21,961 bases of DNA from an uncultured Lachnospiraceae bacterium (GCA_900554205.1 USGM01000054.1:1-21961); one strand, 5' to 3'; numbered from the stretch's first letter, positions 13,724-21,961 are shown. Translations and numbers: made by a program. The notes: generated from the letters alone by a model not told the origin.

Positions 13724-15490
13724 TCAGACTGCGAACTGGCTGTTGTACAGGTTTGCGTAGAAGCCGCCCTTTGCCAGAAGCGTCTCATGGCTGCCCTGCT
13801 CAATGATATTGCCGTCCTTCATGACGAGAATGATGTCCGCCTCCTGGATGGTTGACAGTCTGTGCGCCACGATAAAGCTGGTTCTGCCCTCCATCATGGT
13901 TGCGAACGCATTCTGAATCTTTAACTCGGTTCTGGTATCGATGGACGAGGTCGCCTCATCCAGAATCAGCATCGGCGGCAGGCAGAGCATCACGCGCGCG
14001 ATACAGAGCAGCTGCTTCTGTCCTTGAGAAAGACTTCCTCCGTCCTCCGTGATTACCGTGTTATACCCTTCCGGCAGCCGCTTGATAAAGCTGTGTGCAT
14101 GTGCCGACTTTGCAGCCGCGATCACCTCCTCATCGGTTGCATCCGGCTTGCCCATGCAGATGTTGTCGCGTATCGTTCCCGCTCTCAGCCACGTCTCCTG
14201 AAGCACCATGCCGTAGCTGGTGCGCAGACTGCCTCTTGTCAGATGGCAGATGTCGTTTCCGTCAACTGAAATCTTGCCGCTGTTTACATCATAGAAGCGC
14301 ATCAGTAAGTTGATCAGCGTCGTCTTTCCGCAGCCGGTAGGCCCCACGATGGCAACCCTCTGTCCCGGTTTTACCTCCAGATTGAAATCCTCGATCAGCT
14401 TCTTGTCCGGCACATAGCTGAAGTAGACGTTTTCAAGCTTTACGTTGCCCTTCGCGTGCTCAAGCACCTTCGCATCCGCTGCATCCGGCACCTGCGGCTC
14501 CTCGTCGATCAGTTCAAAGATTCGCGCCGCACAGGCAAGCGCATTCTGCAGCTCCGTCACAACGCCCGATATCTCGTTGAAGGGCTTTGTGTACTGGTTT
14601 GCATAGCTTAAGAAGCAGGACAGGCGGCCTACGCTGATTCCACCGCGAATCGCCACAAACGCTCCAAAAATTCCCACACCCGCATACACAAGACTGTTGA
14701 CAAATCTGGTACAGGGGTTCGTCAGCGAGGAGAAAAAGATCGCCTTGAGGGAACACTTTTCCAGTCTTCCGTTAATTTCCGCGAATTGCTCCCTGACCGC
14801 CGTCTCCCGTGAAAAGGTCTTTACTACCTTCTGGTTGCCGATCATCTCTTCAATCAGCGAGGTCTGCTCTCCCCTTGTCTCGGACTGCAGCTTGAACATG
14901 GAATAAGTTCTCGTTGCAATAAACTTTGCCACGAGGAAGGATACCGGTGTAATACAGACAACCACCAATGCGATAGGAACGTTGGTGACAAGCATAAAGA
15001 TCAGCGTGCCGATGATGGTTAAGACACCGGTAAACAGCTGCGTAAAGCCCATCAGCAGACCGTCCGCAAAGGTGTCTACATCCGCGATGACACGGCTCAC
15101 AATATCTCCGTAGGCATGCGCGTCCAGATACTTCAACGGCAGAATCTCCAGTCTGCGGAACGCATCCTCCCGGATGTCCTTGACAACATGGTAAGTGATA
15201 TGGTTATTGCAGGTATTCATGACCCACTGCGCTATAGCCGTGGCTAAAATCGCAATGCCAATCTTTTTCATGATTGAAAATACCGCGGCAAAATTCACTA
15301 CGCCCTTCCCGAGAAGAAGATCGACGGCATCTCCGGTAAGGATCGGCACATACAGCGTGAGCACGACCGTCACCGCCGCCAGCAGAAGCGAGAGTCCGAC
15401 CAGCAGCCAGTATTTTCGGATATAATTCAAAACCTTTTTCAGCGTTGCCATCTGCCCCGATCTCTTATTCTTTGTTTCCTGATCAGCCAT
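13724..15490 (-). CDS. ABC exporter half-transporter, catalytically competent subunit
   Basis: This 588-residue protein has an N-terminal six-helix exporter domain (about 20-320) and an ATPase domain (about 345-588). Walker A is GPTGCGKT (383-390), Walker B ends in LILDEATSS with catalytic Glu512, and the H-loop has His543 in VAHRLS. The signature is the variant LSQGQ (487-491) rather than LSGGQ. The start at 15490 has GGAGG 8 nt upstream and overlaps the stop of the preceding ABC gene by 8 nt, so both are translated together and probably form a heterodimer like TM287/288, LmrCD or BmrCD. The substrate is unknown; drugs, lipids or peptides are all possible. No peptidase domain is present. Confidence 0.93.
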   Translation of the reverse strand: MADQETKNKRSGQMATLKKVLNYIRKYWLLVGLSLLLAAVTVVLTLYVPILTGDAVDLLLGKGVVNFAAVFSIMKKIGIAILATAIAQWVMNTCNNHITYHVVKDIREDAFRRLEILPLKYLDAHAYGDIVSRVIADVDTFADGLLMGFTQLFTGVLTIIGTLIFMLVTNVPIALVVVCITPVSFLVAKFIATRTYSMFKLQSETRGEQTSLIEEMIGNQKVVKTFSRETAVREQFAEINGRLEKCSLKAIFFSSLTNPCTRFVNSLVYAGVGIFGAFVAIRGGISVGRLSCFLSYANQYTKPFNEISGVVTELQNALACAARIFELIDEEPQVPDAADAKVLEHAKGNVKLENVYFSYVPDKKLIEDFNLEVKPGQRVAIVGPTGCGKTTLINLLMRFYDVNSGKISVDGNDICHLTRGSLRTSYGMVLQETWLRAGTIRDNICMGKPDATDEEVIAAAKSAHAHSFIKRLPEGYNTVITEDGGSLSQGQKQLLCIARVMLCLPPMLILDEATSSIDTRTELKIQNAFATMMEGRTSFIVAHRLSTIQEADIILVMKDGNIIEQGSHETLLAKGGFYANLYNSQFAV

Positions 15491-17255
15491 TCTGGTTTCC
15501 TCCCTTCCTTGCAGCCGCCTCTGCCTTTAATCTCTCTTCAGGGTACTGCGAATAATAAATTTCCTTATATACTTCACAATCCTTCATCAGCTCGTCATGC
15601 GTTCCGATGCCCGCCATCTCTCCGTCATCCAGAACAATGATCTTGTCAGCATGTCGGATTGTCGATGCCCTCTGGGAGACAATGAAGGTCGTTGTGTTGC
15701 CCTCCAGCTCCCGCAGCGCCGCCCTGAGCTTTGCGTCCGTTGCATAGTCCAGCGCCGAGGCGCTGTCATCCAAAATCAGGATTTCCGGCTTTCTGACCAA
15801 GGCTCTGGCAATCGTCAGCCTCTGCCGCTGTCCGCCCGAGAGATTCTTTCCGTTCTGGGCAACCCTTGCATCCAACTTGCCGTCCTTGCCCTCGACAACC
15901 TCCCTTGCCTGTGCGACATCGATTGCCTGCCACATTTCCTCCTCCGTGGCATCCGGCTTGCCCCACTGCAGGTTACTGCGGATGGTTCCCTTGAACAGAA
16001 CCGCCTTCTGGGGCACCATGCCGATCCGGTTTCTGAGCTCGTCCTCCGGCATTGCCTTCAGATCCGTTCCGTCCAGACGGATCGCGCCCTCCGTGACGGG
16101 ATAGAAGCCGGGAATCAGATTTACCAGAGAGGATTTACCGGAACCCGTACCGCCGATAATTCCGACCGTCTCACCTCTGTTTACCACAAAGCTCATATCG
16201 TGGAGCGTCTCAGCACCCGCGCCCGCATAGGTCAGTGACACATGATCGAACTCCAGGAAAGGCGCATCCTTTCTCTTTTCGGAAACACGGTATACCTCCG
16301 GCAGGCTCTCCTCATTTTTAATCTCAAACACACCGGCGACACGATCCGCGCAGGCGAGCGCCTTCGTGATCGTGATGATCAGGTTTGCCAGCTTCACAAG
16401 CTCCACCAGAATCTGGGACATGTAGTTGATGATGGCAATGACCTCACCCTGCGTCAGGTTGCCGACATTAACCTGAATCGCCCCGACGTAGATCAGCGCA
16501 ATGATTGCCCCGTTGACGATGACATAGGTCACAGGATTCATGACCGCACTGATCTTTCCTACAAAGACCTGACTATCCGCCAGCGCCTTTGTGTACCGCT
16601 GGAACTTCCCTGCTTCCTCCTCTTCCTTATGGAAGGCACGGATGACACGCACACCGGTCAGATTTTCTCTTGTCACGCCAAGCACACGGTCGAGCTCCGC
16701 CTGTACCTTCTTGTACAGCGGCATCGTCCATACCATGATGCCGAACACAACGATGGCAAGAAGCGGAATCGCCACTACAAAGATCAGCGCGCTCTTCACA
16801 TCGATCGTAAACGCCATGATCATCGCGCCAAAGACAATGATCGGGGAACGGAGAAAGAGTCTGAGCACCATATTCACACCCGACTGCACCTGATTGATGT
16901 CGCTGGTCATGCGGGTGATCATGGTCGAGGTGCCGACCTTATCTATGTTGGTAAAATTCAGTCCCTGAATGTGATCAAACAGAGCCTGCCTTAACTTTGT
17001 CGAGAACCCGACCGCCGCCTTTGCCGCGAAGAACTGTGCCGTCACCGAGGACAGCAGCCCGACCAGCGCAAGCGCAAGCAGACATGCGCCCATCTTGCCG
17101 ATATAGCCCATGTCGGAATCCACAATACCCTTGTCAATGATGTTTGCCATGACAAGCGGCACCAGCAGTTCAAAAAAGGCTTCCAACAGCTTGAACAGCG
17201 GTGCAAGTATGGATTCCTTTTTGTAATCCTTCAAATACTTCATCAAACGTCCCAT
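15483..17255 (-). CDS. ABC exporter half-transporter with degenerate ATPase site
   Basis: This 590-residue protein has six predicted membrane helices (about 15-310) and an ATPase domain (about 333-575). Walker A is GGTGSGKS (368-375) and the signature is a standard LSGGQRQR (472-479). The Walker B glutamate is replaced by aspartate (LILDDSAS, D497), and the H-loop histidine is replaced by glutamine (IVSQRAS, Q528). These two changes are the usual mark of the non-catalytic site in heterodimeric exporters, matching the LSQGQ signature of the partner encoded downstream. The ATG at 17255 is preferred over the far upstream start at 17324 because AGGAG lies 7 nt before it; the longer form would overlap the preceding gene. 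It begins 29 nt after the phosphopantetheinyl transferase gene. Confidence 0.93.
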   Translation of the reverse strand: MGRLMKYLKDYKKESILAPLFKLLEAFFELLVPLVMANIIDKGIVDSDMGYIGKMGACLLALALVGLLSSVTAQFFAAKAAVGFSTKLRQALFDHIQGLNFTNIDKVGTSTMITRMTSDINQVQSGVNMVLRLFLRSPIIVFGAMIMAFTIDVKSALIFVVAIPLLAIVVFGIMVWTMPLYKKVQAELDRVLGVTRENLTGVRVIRAFHKEEEEAGKFQRYTKALADSQVFVGKISAVMNPVTYVIVNGAIIALIYVGAIQVNVGNLTQGEVIAIINYMSQILVELVKLANLIITITKALACADRVAGVFEIKNEESLPEVYRVSEKRKDAPFLEFDHVSLTYAGAGAETLHDMSFVVNRGETVGIIGGTGSGKSSLVNLIPGFYPVTEGAIRLDGTDLKAMPEDELRNRIGMVPQKAVLFKGTIRSNLQWGKPDATEEEMWQAIDVAQAREVVEGKDGKLDARVAQNGKNLSGGQRQRLTIARALVRKPEILILDDSASALDYATDAKLRAALRELEGNTTTFIVSQRASTIRHADKIIVLDDGEMAGIGTHDELMKDCEVYKEIYYSQYPEERLKAEAAARKGGNQNG

Positions 17256-17284
17256 TTTGCCACTCCTGTAATCTTTCTCATTGT

Positions 17285-17959
17285 TTACCCCATTTCTGCG
17301 CACGGCACAGCCTCCGCCGTACACACCGCAAGCGCGTACCCCTCCGGCGCCGGAAAATCCGCCCAGCAGACCTCATATCTCTCCCGCTTAAGCGCAGGGA
17401 TGACACCCTCTCCCGTCAGCTTTCCGTAGGCTTCCTTCCTCGCCCACATCTCGAAAAACAACCTCTGCCGACCGCTTTCCCCGCACTTCTCCAGTTCCTT
17501 ATACTCACTCTCCGTGAAAAAGCGCTGTGCCAGCTTCCTGCTGTCGGTGTCCTTAAGCTGCTGGATGTCTGCACCGATTCTCCGCTCCGAAACCGCGCAG
17601 ATCACATAGCTCCCGGAATGGGAAATGCTGAACTTTAAAGGAAACTCCTCGATCTCCGGCTTGCCGTGCGCCCCGAACCGATAGTGCAGGGGGATCAGCT
17701 GTTCCGTCTCCGTCAGAAGCTCCTCCGGGAAGCACTTCCTCTGCCCCTCGATACGGATGCCGTCCCGGCAGTCCCTTGCCAGCCTCTGTAATAAAAGACC
17801 CGCCCCGAGACTGGCGGCGCGGCTCTTCGGCTCTCCGATCTTAAGCGCTTTCTCATAGCGCACAGCATCAACTCTTTGTTCCGCCCTCTTCAAAAATCCG
17901 GCAAGCCCCCCGGTCAGCTCCGCCTCTTCCAGATTCAACAGATATAATCCTACCGCCAT
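17285..17959 (-). CDS. 4'-phosphopantetheinyl transferase superfamily protein (Sfp-type)
   Basis: This 224-residue enzyme is expected to transfer the phosphopantetheine arm from coenzyme A to a serine of a carrier protein. Family motifs are present: FSISHSGSYVICAV at 110-123, the Mg-binding GADIQ with D131 (most relatives have GIDIE), and FFEMWARKEAYGKLTGEG with E176 and K180. The ATG at 17959 is preferred over the GTG at 17980 because GGAGAGG lies 9 nt upstream of it. No carrier protein, NRPS or polyketide synthase gene is in the window, so its partner is unknown. It lies between aspS (with a terminator) and two ABC exporter genes, with only 29 nt to the latter, suggesting cotranscription with them. 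Confidence 0.88.
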   Translation of the reverse strand: MAVGLYLLNLEEAELTGGLAGFLKRAEQRVDAVRYEKALKIGEPKSRAASLGAGLLLQRLARDCRDGIRIEGQRKCFPEELLTETEQLIPLHYRFGAHGKPEIEEFPLKFSISHSGSYVICAVSERRIGADIQQLKDTDSRKLAQRFFTESEYKELEKCGESGRQRLFFEMWARKEAYGKLTGEGVIPALKRERYEVCWADFPAPEGYALAVCTAEAVPCAEMG

Positions 17960-18003
17960 CCCACCATGCCTCTCCCGCACTGTCTGTACGGTTTCATTCC
18001 GCG

Positions 18004-18036
18004 AAAAAGCTGCCGCATATGGTAGCCTGCGGCAGC
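18004..18036 (-). terminator. Rho-independent terminator after aspS
   Basis: On the minus strand GCTGCCGCA and TGCGGCAGC form a perfect 9-bp stem with a 10-nt loop, followed by TTTTT (18008-18004). It begins 7 nt after the aspS stop codon. The next gene starts only 45 nt further on without an obvious promoter, so some readthrough may be needed for it. Confidence 0.88.
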
Positions 18037-18043
18037 CCTGTAC

Positions 18044-19804
18044 TTACTCCTGTTTTGCAGTGATTGCAAGATGCAATTCGTCCAGCTGTCTCTGCTCTAC
18101 GGTTCCCGGTGCGCCCATCATAACATCCATCGCGTTCTTGTTCATCGGGAATGGGATAATCTCACGGATGCTCTCCTCGCCACAGATCAGCATGATCATA
18201 CGGTCAACGCCGGGTGCAATACCTGCATGCGGCGGTGCTCCATAACAGAATGCATTATACATGGCAGGGAATTTTGCCTTCACATCCGCCTCACCGAGCC
18301 CTACCAGTTCAAACGCCTTGATCATAATCTCGGGATCATGATTTCTCACCGCACCGGAGGAAAGCTCTACACCGTTGCAGACAAGGTCGTACTGATATGC
18401 CAGAATTTCCAGCGGTTCCTGATTGCAGAGCGAATCCATACCACCCTGCGGCATGGAGAACGGATTATGACAGAATTCCAGTTCCCCGGATTCCTCTCCG
18501 ATCTCGTACATCGGGAAGTCCACGATCCAGCAGAACTCATAGCAATCCTTCTTCATATGCTTCTCGCTGGCAGCGCCCAGCAGCTTTCTCAGAACGCCTG
18601 CCGTCTTCTGAGCCTCCAGCTTCTTTCCTGCCGCCAGGCCGACAAAATCACCGTTCTTCAGTCCCAGAGCGGCAATGACAGCCTCCTTGCGATCCTGCAG
18701 GAACTTGGAAATACCGCCGACAAATTCGCCGTTCTCATCCAGCCGGAACCAGAATGCCTTATGTGCTGTCTGTACCTCCACCTCTGCACAGATCGCGTCG
18801 ATCTGCTTGCGGGTAGCGGTGAATCCGTCGACAACAATTGCCTTCACGGTCTGTCCCTCGAAGGGGCCGAAGCCACAGTCTGCCATCACGTCAGTTGCAT
18901 CTGTCAGCGTCAGGTCAATGCGTAGATCGGGCTTGTCGGAGCCATACTTGTCCATTGCCTCCAGATAAGGGATTCTGACAAAGGGCGCCTTGGATGCCTG
19001 CTGATAAAGACCATATTTTTCAAACACAGGGGGAAGCACCTGTTCCACAACGGCAAAGACATCCTCCTGGGAGGCAAATGCCATCTCCATGTCCAGCTGA
19101 TAGAACTCACCGGGAGAACGGTCAGCTCTCGCGTCCTCATCACGGAAGCAGGGCGCAATCTGGAAATAGCGGTCAAAACCGGATGCCATCAATATCTGCT
19201 TGAACTGCTGCGGTGCCTGGGGCAGCGCATAGAACTTGCCCGGATGGTTTCTTGCCGGTACGAGGTAATCTCTCGCACCCTCCGGGGAAGAGCAGGTAAG
19301 GATAGGTGTCGTGATCTCCATAAAGCCCAGCGCATTCATTCTCTGGCGAAGCTCTGCGACAATACGGCTTCTCATGACAATATTCTTCTTCATATCGGGA
19401 TTGCGCAGATCCAGATAACGATACTTCAGTCGGGCATTCTCGTCCGCGTCTCTGGACTGGTTGATCTCAAAGGGAAGTGCGTTGTAAATACATTTTCCCA
19501 GTATCTCAATCTTATCGGGAACTACCTCGATCTCTCCGGTGGGCAGATCCTTATTCTTGTTGGAACGCTCCCTGACGATACCTTCCACCGAAATCGTGGA
19601 TTCCTTGTTGATGCCGTCCATGATATTCATCATGTCCTCTGTCTCAACGACAAGCTGTGTCGTACCGTAAAAGTCTCTAAGGATTACAAACCCTAAATTC
19701 TTGCTGACCTTTCGCATATTCTCGAACCAGCCCACAAGCGTAACTCTCTCGCCCGCATTGCCGATCCGCAGCTCATTACAATTATGTGTTCTGGACTGTG
19801 TCAT
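18044..19804 (-). CDS. aspS: Aspartyl-tRNA synthetase
   Basis: This 586-residue class II enzyme charges tRNA-Asp with aspartate. An N-terminal OB-fold anticodon-binding domain spans about 1-105. The catalytic core contains RYLDLRNPDMKK (129-140), motif 2 FRDEDARADR (220-229) and motif 3 GIAPGVDR near residue 535. The large insertion domain typical of bacterial AspRS is present between motifs 2 and 3. In the anticodon-binding domain the position that is His in many non-discriminating enzymes appears to be Leu (SKNLGF), hinting at a tRNA-Asp-specific enzyme, but my alignment there is approximate. AAAGGAG lies 8 nt before the ATG. It follows hisS by 13 nt and shares its transcript. Confidence 0.97.
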   Translation of the reverse strand: MTQSRTHNCNELRIGNAGERVTLVGWFENMRKVSKNLGFVILRDFYGTTQLVVETEDMMNIMDGINKESTISVEGIVRERSNKNKDLPTGEIEVVPDKIEILGKCIYNALPFEINQSRDADENARLKYRYLDLRNPDMKKNIVMRSRIVAELRQRMNALGFMEITTPILTCSSPEGARDYLVPARNHPGKFYALPQAPQQFKQILMASGFDRYFQIAPCFRDEDARADRSPGEFYQLDMEMAFASQEDVFAVVEQVLPPVFEKYGLYQQASKAPFVRIPYLEAMDKYGSDKPDLRIDLTLTDATDVMADCGFGPFEGQTVKAIVVDGFTATRKQIDAICAEVEVQTAHKAFWFRLDENGEFVGGISKFLQDRKEAVIAALGLKNGDFVGLAAGKKLEAQKTAGVLRKLLGAASEKHMKKDCYEFCWIVDFPMYEIGEESGELEFCHNPFSMPQGGMDSLCNQEPLEILAYQYDLVCNGVELSSGAVRNHDPEIMIKAFELVGLGEADVKAKFPAMYNAFCYGAPPHAGIAPGVDRMIMLICGEESIREIIPFPMNKNAMDVMMGAPGTVEQRQLDELHLAITAKQE

Positions 19805-19817
19805 TGCCTCTGCTCCT

Positions 19818-21080
19818 TTATCTCTTTAATTCTTCCTTGTAAAATTCCATAAAGTCCTCATAGCCCTCAGCGATCAGCTGATCCTTCTGGAACTTTTTAT
19901 TCTTATTCATACGGACTACCAGCACCTGTGCCCCTTCCTTCCGGGCTGCCTGTGCCTTTGCGATGATCTCGCAGAGTCTTTCGCCGCCGACACCCTTCTC
20001 GATCAGGAATGCCGTCTTCTTCGGCTTTCCGGGAATCTGGAACCCGCTCTCCGTCAACAGCAGTACAATCCGCTCAAAGCCGATGGAAAAGCCGCATGCC
20101 GGAACGTCGTTCCCCGTAAACTTGCCTACCATCTTGTCATAACGTCCGCCGCCGCCACAGCTTCCCCCGAAGCCCGGAAGCGCTATCTCAAAAATCGTGC
20201 CGGTATAGTAGGACATTCCGCGAACCAGTGTTGCGTCGAAAACCATCTTGAAATCCGCCGCCTTTGTCGCGGTGACACTGTCGATAATCTCCTGCAGCCC
20301 CTCTGCAACGGAAGACTCCAGCACACCCTGCAGCGTCTCTGCGAGATAAGCCACACCGTTCTCCTGCTTCTCCAGCTCTCTGTAAAGGGTCAGGTACTTA
20401 TCAACACTCTCCCTACTAAAACCCTTCTCCAGAAGCTCCTGCTCCACGCCCTCCAGACCAATCTTGTCCATCTTGTCAAGGGTAATGAAAACACTGTCGT
20501 AGGACTCCTCCGGGAATCCGCTGTACGCCGCCATCGCCTTTAAGATCTGCCTGTCGTTGATGCGGATCTCAAAGCCCTGAAAACCGAGCTTTCCGAGCGT
20601 TGTCGTCGTTGCAAGGATCAGCTCGATCTCCGCAAGGTTGGTCGGCTCGCCGAAAATATCAATATCGCACTGCATGAACTGGCGGTAGCGTCCCCTCTGC
20701 GGGCGGTCAGCACGCCAGACATTTCCCATCTGCAACGCCTTGAACGGTGAGGGCAGATTCGCCGCATTGTTGGAATAATAGCGCACCAGCGGCACCGTCA
20801 GATCATACCGCAGCCCACTGTCCACAACGCTCTCCTCCGTCGTCGCCTCAGCAACATTCAACTTCTCGCCTCTCTTTAAAATCTTGAAGATCAGCTTCTC
20901 ATTATCTCCGCCCTGCTTGTTGGTCAGGTTTGCAATATTCTCCACACAGGGCGTCTCAATGGAGGTAAACCCGAATTTGCCGTAGGTCTCCTTGATGACG
21001 CTGATCACATAGTCCCTGATCTGCATCTCCTCCGGCAGAATATCCCTCATGCCTGTCACAGGCTTCTTACTCAGTGCCAT
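19818..21080 (-). CDS. hisS: Histidyl-tRNA synthetase
   Basis: This 420-residue class II enzyme charges tRNA-His with histidine. The N-terminus has the family stretch PVTGMRDILPEEM. Motif 2 is around RADRPQRGRYRQF (123-135) followed by QCDIDIFG. The histidine-specific LVRGMSYYTG lies near residue 270 and motif 3 (CGFSIGFERIVLLL) near 325. A C-terminal anticodon-binding domain ends the protein. GAGGA precedes the ATG by about 5 nt. It is the first gene of the hisS-aspS operon behind a strong promoter with a short leader. Confidence 0.97.
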   Translation of the reverse strand: MALSKKPVTGMRDILPEEMQIRDYVISVIKETYGKFGFTSIETPCVENIANLTNKQGGDNEKLIFKILKRGEKLNVAEATTEESVVDSGLRYDLTVPLVRYYSNNAANLPSPFKALQMGNVWRADRPQRGRYRQFMQCDIDIFGEPTNLAEIELILATTTTLGKLGFQGFEIRINDRQILKAMAAYSGFPEESYDSVFITLDKMDKIGLEGVEQELLEKGFSRESVDKYLTLYRELEKQENGVAYLAETLQGVLESSVAEGLQEIIDSVTATKAADFKMVFDATLVRGMSYYTGTIFEIALPGFGGSCGGGGRYDKMVGKFTGNDVPACGFSIGFERIVLLLTESGFQIPGKPKKTAFLIEKGVGGERLCEIIAKAQAARKEGAQVLVVRMNKNKKFQKDQLIAEGYEDFMEFYKEELKR

Positions 21081-21121
21081 ATTCTTCCTCGCTTCTGAAT
21101 CGTTATGATTTTATCTATACT

Positions 21122-21150
21122 ATGATACTTTCTTTCTCGGTGCCTGTCAA
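21122..21150 (-). promoter_or_regulatory. Promoter of hisS-aspS
   Basis: A consensus TTGACA (21150-21145) is separated by 17 nt from TATCAT (21127-21122) on the minus strand. The start would be near 21115, leaving only about 35 nt before the hisS ATG. That leader is too short for a T-box. Confidence 0.8.
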
Positions 21151-21163
21151 TATTTTGCTTCTG

Positions 21164-21205
21164 TTTCCTATCTCAGGAAAGGGCACCGTCTTTCTGACGC
21201 TGCCC
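21164..21205 (-). terminator. Tandem hairpins after the Rpn-type nuclease gene, probable terminator
   Basis: On the minus strand a 10-bp stem with one mismatch (GGGCAGCGTC / GACGGTGCCC, 5-nt loop, 21205-21181) is followed by TTT and then by a perfect 6-bp hairpin (TTTCCT / AGGAAA, 21180-21164). The U-run is short, so the terminator call is moderate. It lies 30 nt after the nuclease stop codon and just before the hisS promoter. Confidence 0.5.
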
Positions 21206-21234
21206 CGAATTGTTTTTGACTCAAGTTTTATCGC

Positions 21235-21961
21235 CTACACTTCCTTTAGCCAGCTCTCCACGGTCTCGACACTCTCTCCCACCGCCTGAGCAATCTGCTC
21301 CAGAGGAATCTGCAATTTCACCATTCTAGCTGCCGTATTTCGCTTTTCCTGCTCCATGCCATCTTCAAACTCTTCCTTCCGGATCATCTGCTCCCGCTTC
21401 TCCCATGTGTAATCCAGATGTGTCATCTTCTTCACCTCATCCTTCCTGTCTCTGAAAAAGTCCTCCAGCACATGATTTTCAATACAGTCTTCTATCGCAC
21501 GATCCACCGCTTCTTCCAAACTCATATTCCCCTTCTGGTGGTTTCTCACCTTCTCCACGAAATAGGTATAGCCATCCAGCACGGCGGATCTCTCCTTCAA
21601 CGGCCGATTGTTGTCCGGGTTGATGTTGTACACTCTGCACCTTACCTCAATCCCCGGCTCGTCCGTCTTATGACAGAACGCCTCGAACAGCTTCATTTCC
21701 TCGTATTCCGGTCTCTTTTCCGTTCCATTGTAGAATACCACAAAATGCGGCGTGGGAATCTGTATCCGCTTCCTGCTGAACAAGTCCAAGTTCTTCCGCC
21801 TCAGCCAGTCTTCCAGAGTATTTACATAATAGATTGCACTTCTGAGCGGCATGTTGGGATTGTAGGTAGACTGGTGTTCATAGAAGCTCATGTTCATATC
21901 AATCAGAAATGAAGCATCATTCCGTATCGACAGGGAAATCCCCCGCTCCAGACGGATGATC
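21235..21961 (-). CDS. Rpn family recombination-promoting nuclease / PD-(D/E)XK transposase-like protein, 5' end outside window
   Basis: The frame is open from the window edge to a stop at 21235 (about 241 residues seen), so the N-terminus is missing. The visible start RLERGISLSIRNDASF and the segment with Asp in FLID and Glu-x-Gln in YEHQSTYNPNMPLR match the Rpn/PDDEXK group common in Lachnospiraceae, where the Asp and ExQ would belong to the nuclease site. The middle has HFVVFYNGTEKRPEY. The C-terminus has a charged stretch (residues rich in K, R and E) and a small helix-turn-helix-like end (LEQIAQAVGESVETVESWL). Rpn proteins promote RecA-independent recombination in E. coli; the role here is unknown. 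It appears unrelated to the hisS operon, which has its own promoter. Confidence 0.85.
   Translation of the reverse strand, partial: IIRLERGISLSIRNDASFLIDMNMSFYEHQSTYNPNMPLRSAIYYVNTLEDWLRRKNLDLFSRKRIQIPTPHFVVFYNGTEKRPEYEEMKLFEAFCHKTDEPGIEVRCRVYNINPDNNRPLKERSAVLDGYTYFVEKVRNHQKGNMSLEEAVDRAIEDCIENHVLEDFFRDRKDEVKKMTHLDYTWEKREQMIRKEEFEDGMEQEKRNTAARMVKLQIPLEQIAQAVGESVETVESWLKEV

Noticed and set aside
13708..13729. Hairpin at the stop codon of the second ABC exporter gene as a terminator
   Set aside because: Only 6 bp with a 10-nt loop and no T-run on the transcribed strand.
13624..13803. Longer amidase form starting at 13803
   Set aside because: It would overlap the end of the ABC exporter gene, adds no signal peptide, and the ATG at 13623 has its own GGGAGG.
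13724..17255. ABC exporter as the dedicated exporter for the SCIFF peptide
   Set aside because: It is over 10 kb away, in a separate transcription unit, and has no C39 peptidase domain; nothing in the sequence links them.

Overview
The window comes from the chromosome of a Gram-positive, probably anaerobic member of the Clostridia, most likely Lachnospiraceae. This rests on the SCIFF ranthipeptide and its radical-SAM maturase next to secD, the hisS-aspS pair, a Rpn-type nuclease, AGGAGG-like ribosome binding sites throughout, and tightly packed genes. Almost everything is on the minus strand, so it is easiest to read from right to left. Only the CorC-type gene (3340-4653) is on the plus strand. 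No gap between genes exceeds about 160 bases. I see no rRNA, tRNA, CRISPR array, insertion sequence or prophage.

Right part (21961 to 17285, minus): a Rpn/PD-(D/E)XK nuclease cut by the window edge, a strong promoter, hisS, aspS, a good terminator, and a Sfp-type phosphopantetheinyl transferase. Next (17255 to 13090, minus) come two overlapping ABC exporter half-transporter genes whose motifs mark them as an asymmetric heterodimer, followed by a small Zn amidase without a visible signal peptide.

Centre (13088 to 4703, minus): one continuous phosphate locus, pstS-pstC-pstA-pstB-phoU, then a Na/Pi cotransporter with its own PhoU-like domain, then a PhoB-type regulator and PhoR-type kinase. Two promoters in it carry 11-bp-phased TTAC-type direct repeats (Pho boxes). 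One is before pstS, directly after the amidase stop codon. The other is before the Na/Pi cotransporter, directly after the phoU stop codon. In both, a -10 hexamer begins exactly 8 nt after the last repeat. The likely logic is that PhoR/PhoB sense and respond to phosphate, the ABC system and the Na/Pi carrier import it, and PhoU links transport to the kinase. The locus ends in a terminator shared with the convergent CorC-type gene.

Left part (3198 to 1, minus): a small TIGR04086-like membrane protein, the six-cysteine SCIFF precursor peptide behind a strong extended -10 promoter, its radical-SAM/SPASM maturase, and the start of secD. A perfect hairpin lies between peptide and maturase genes and may set their ratio.

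No wholly new system is evident. The most interesting items are the paired Pho-box promoters with matching geometry, the ranthipeptide locus with its inter-gene hairpin, and the asymmetric ABC exporter next to an orphan phosphopantetheinyl transferase.
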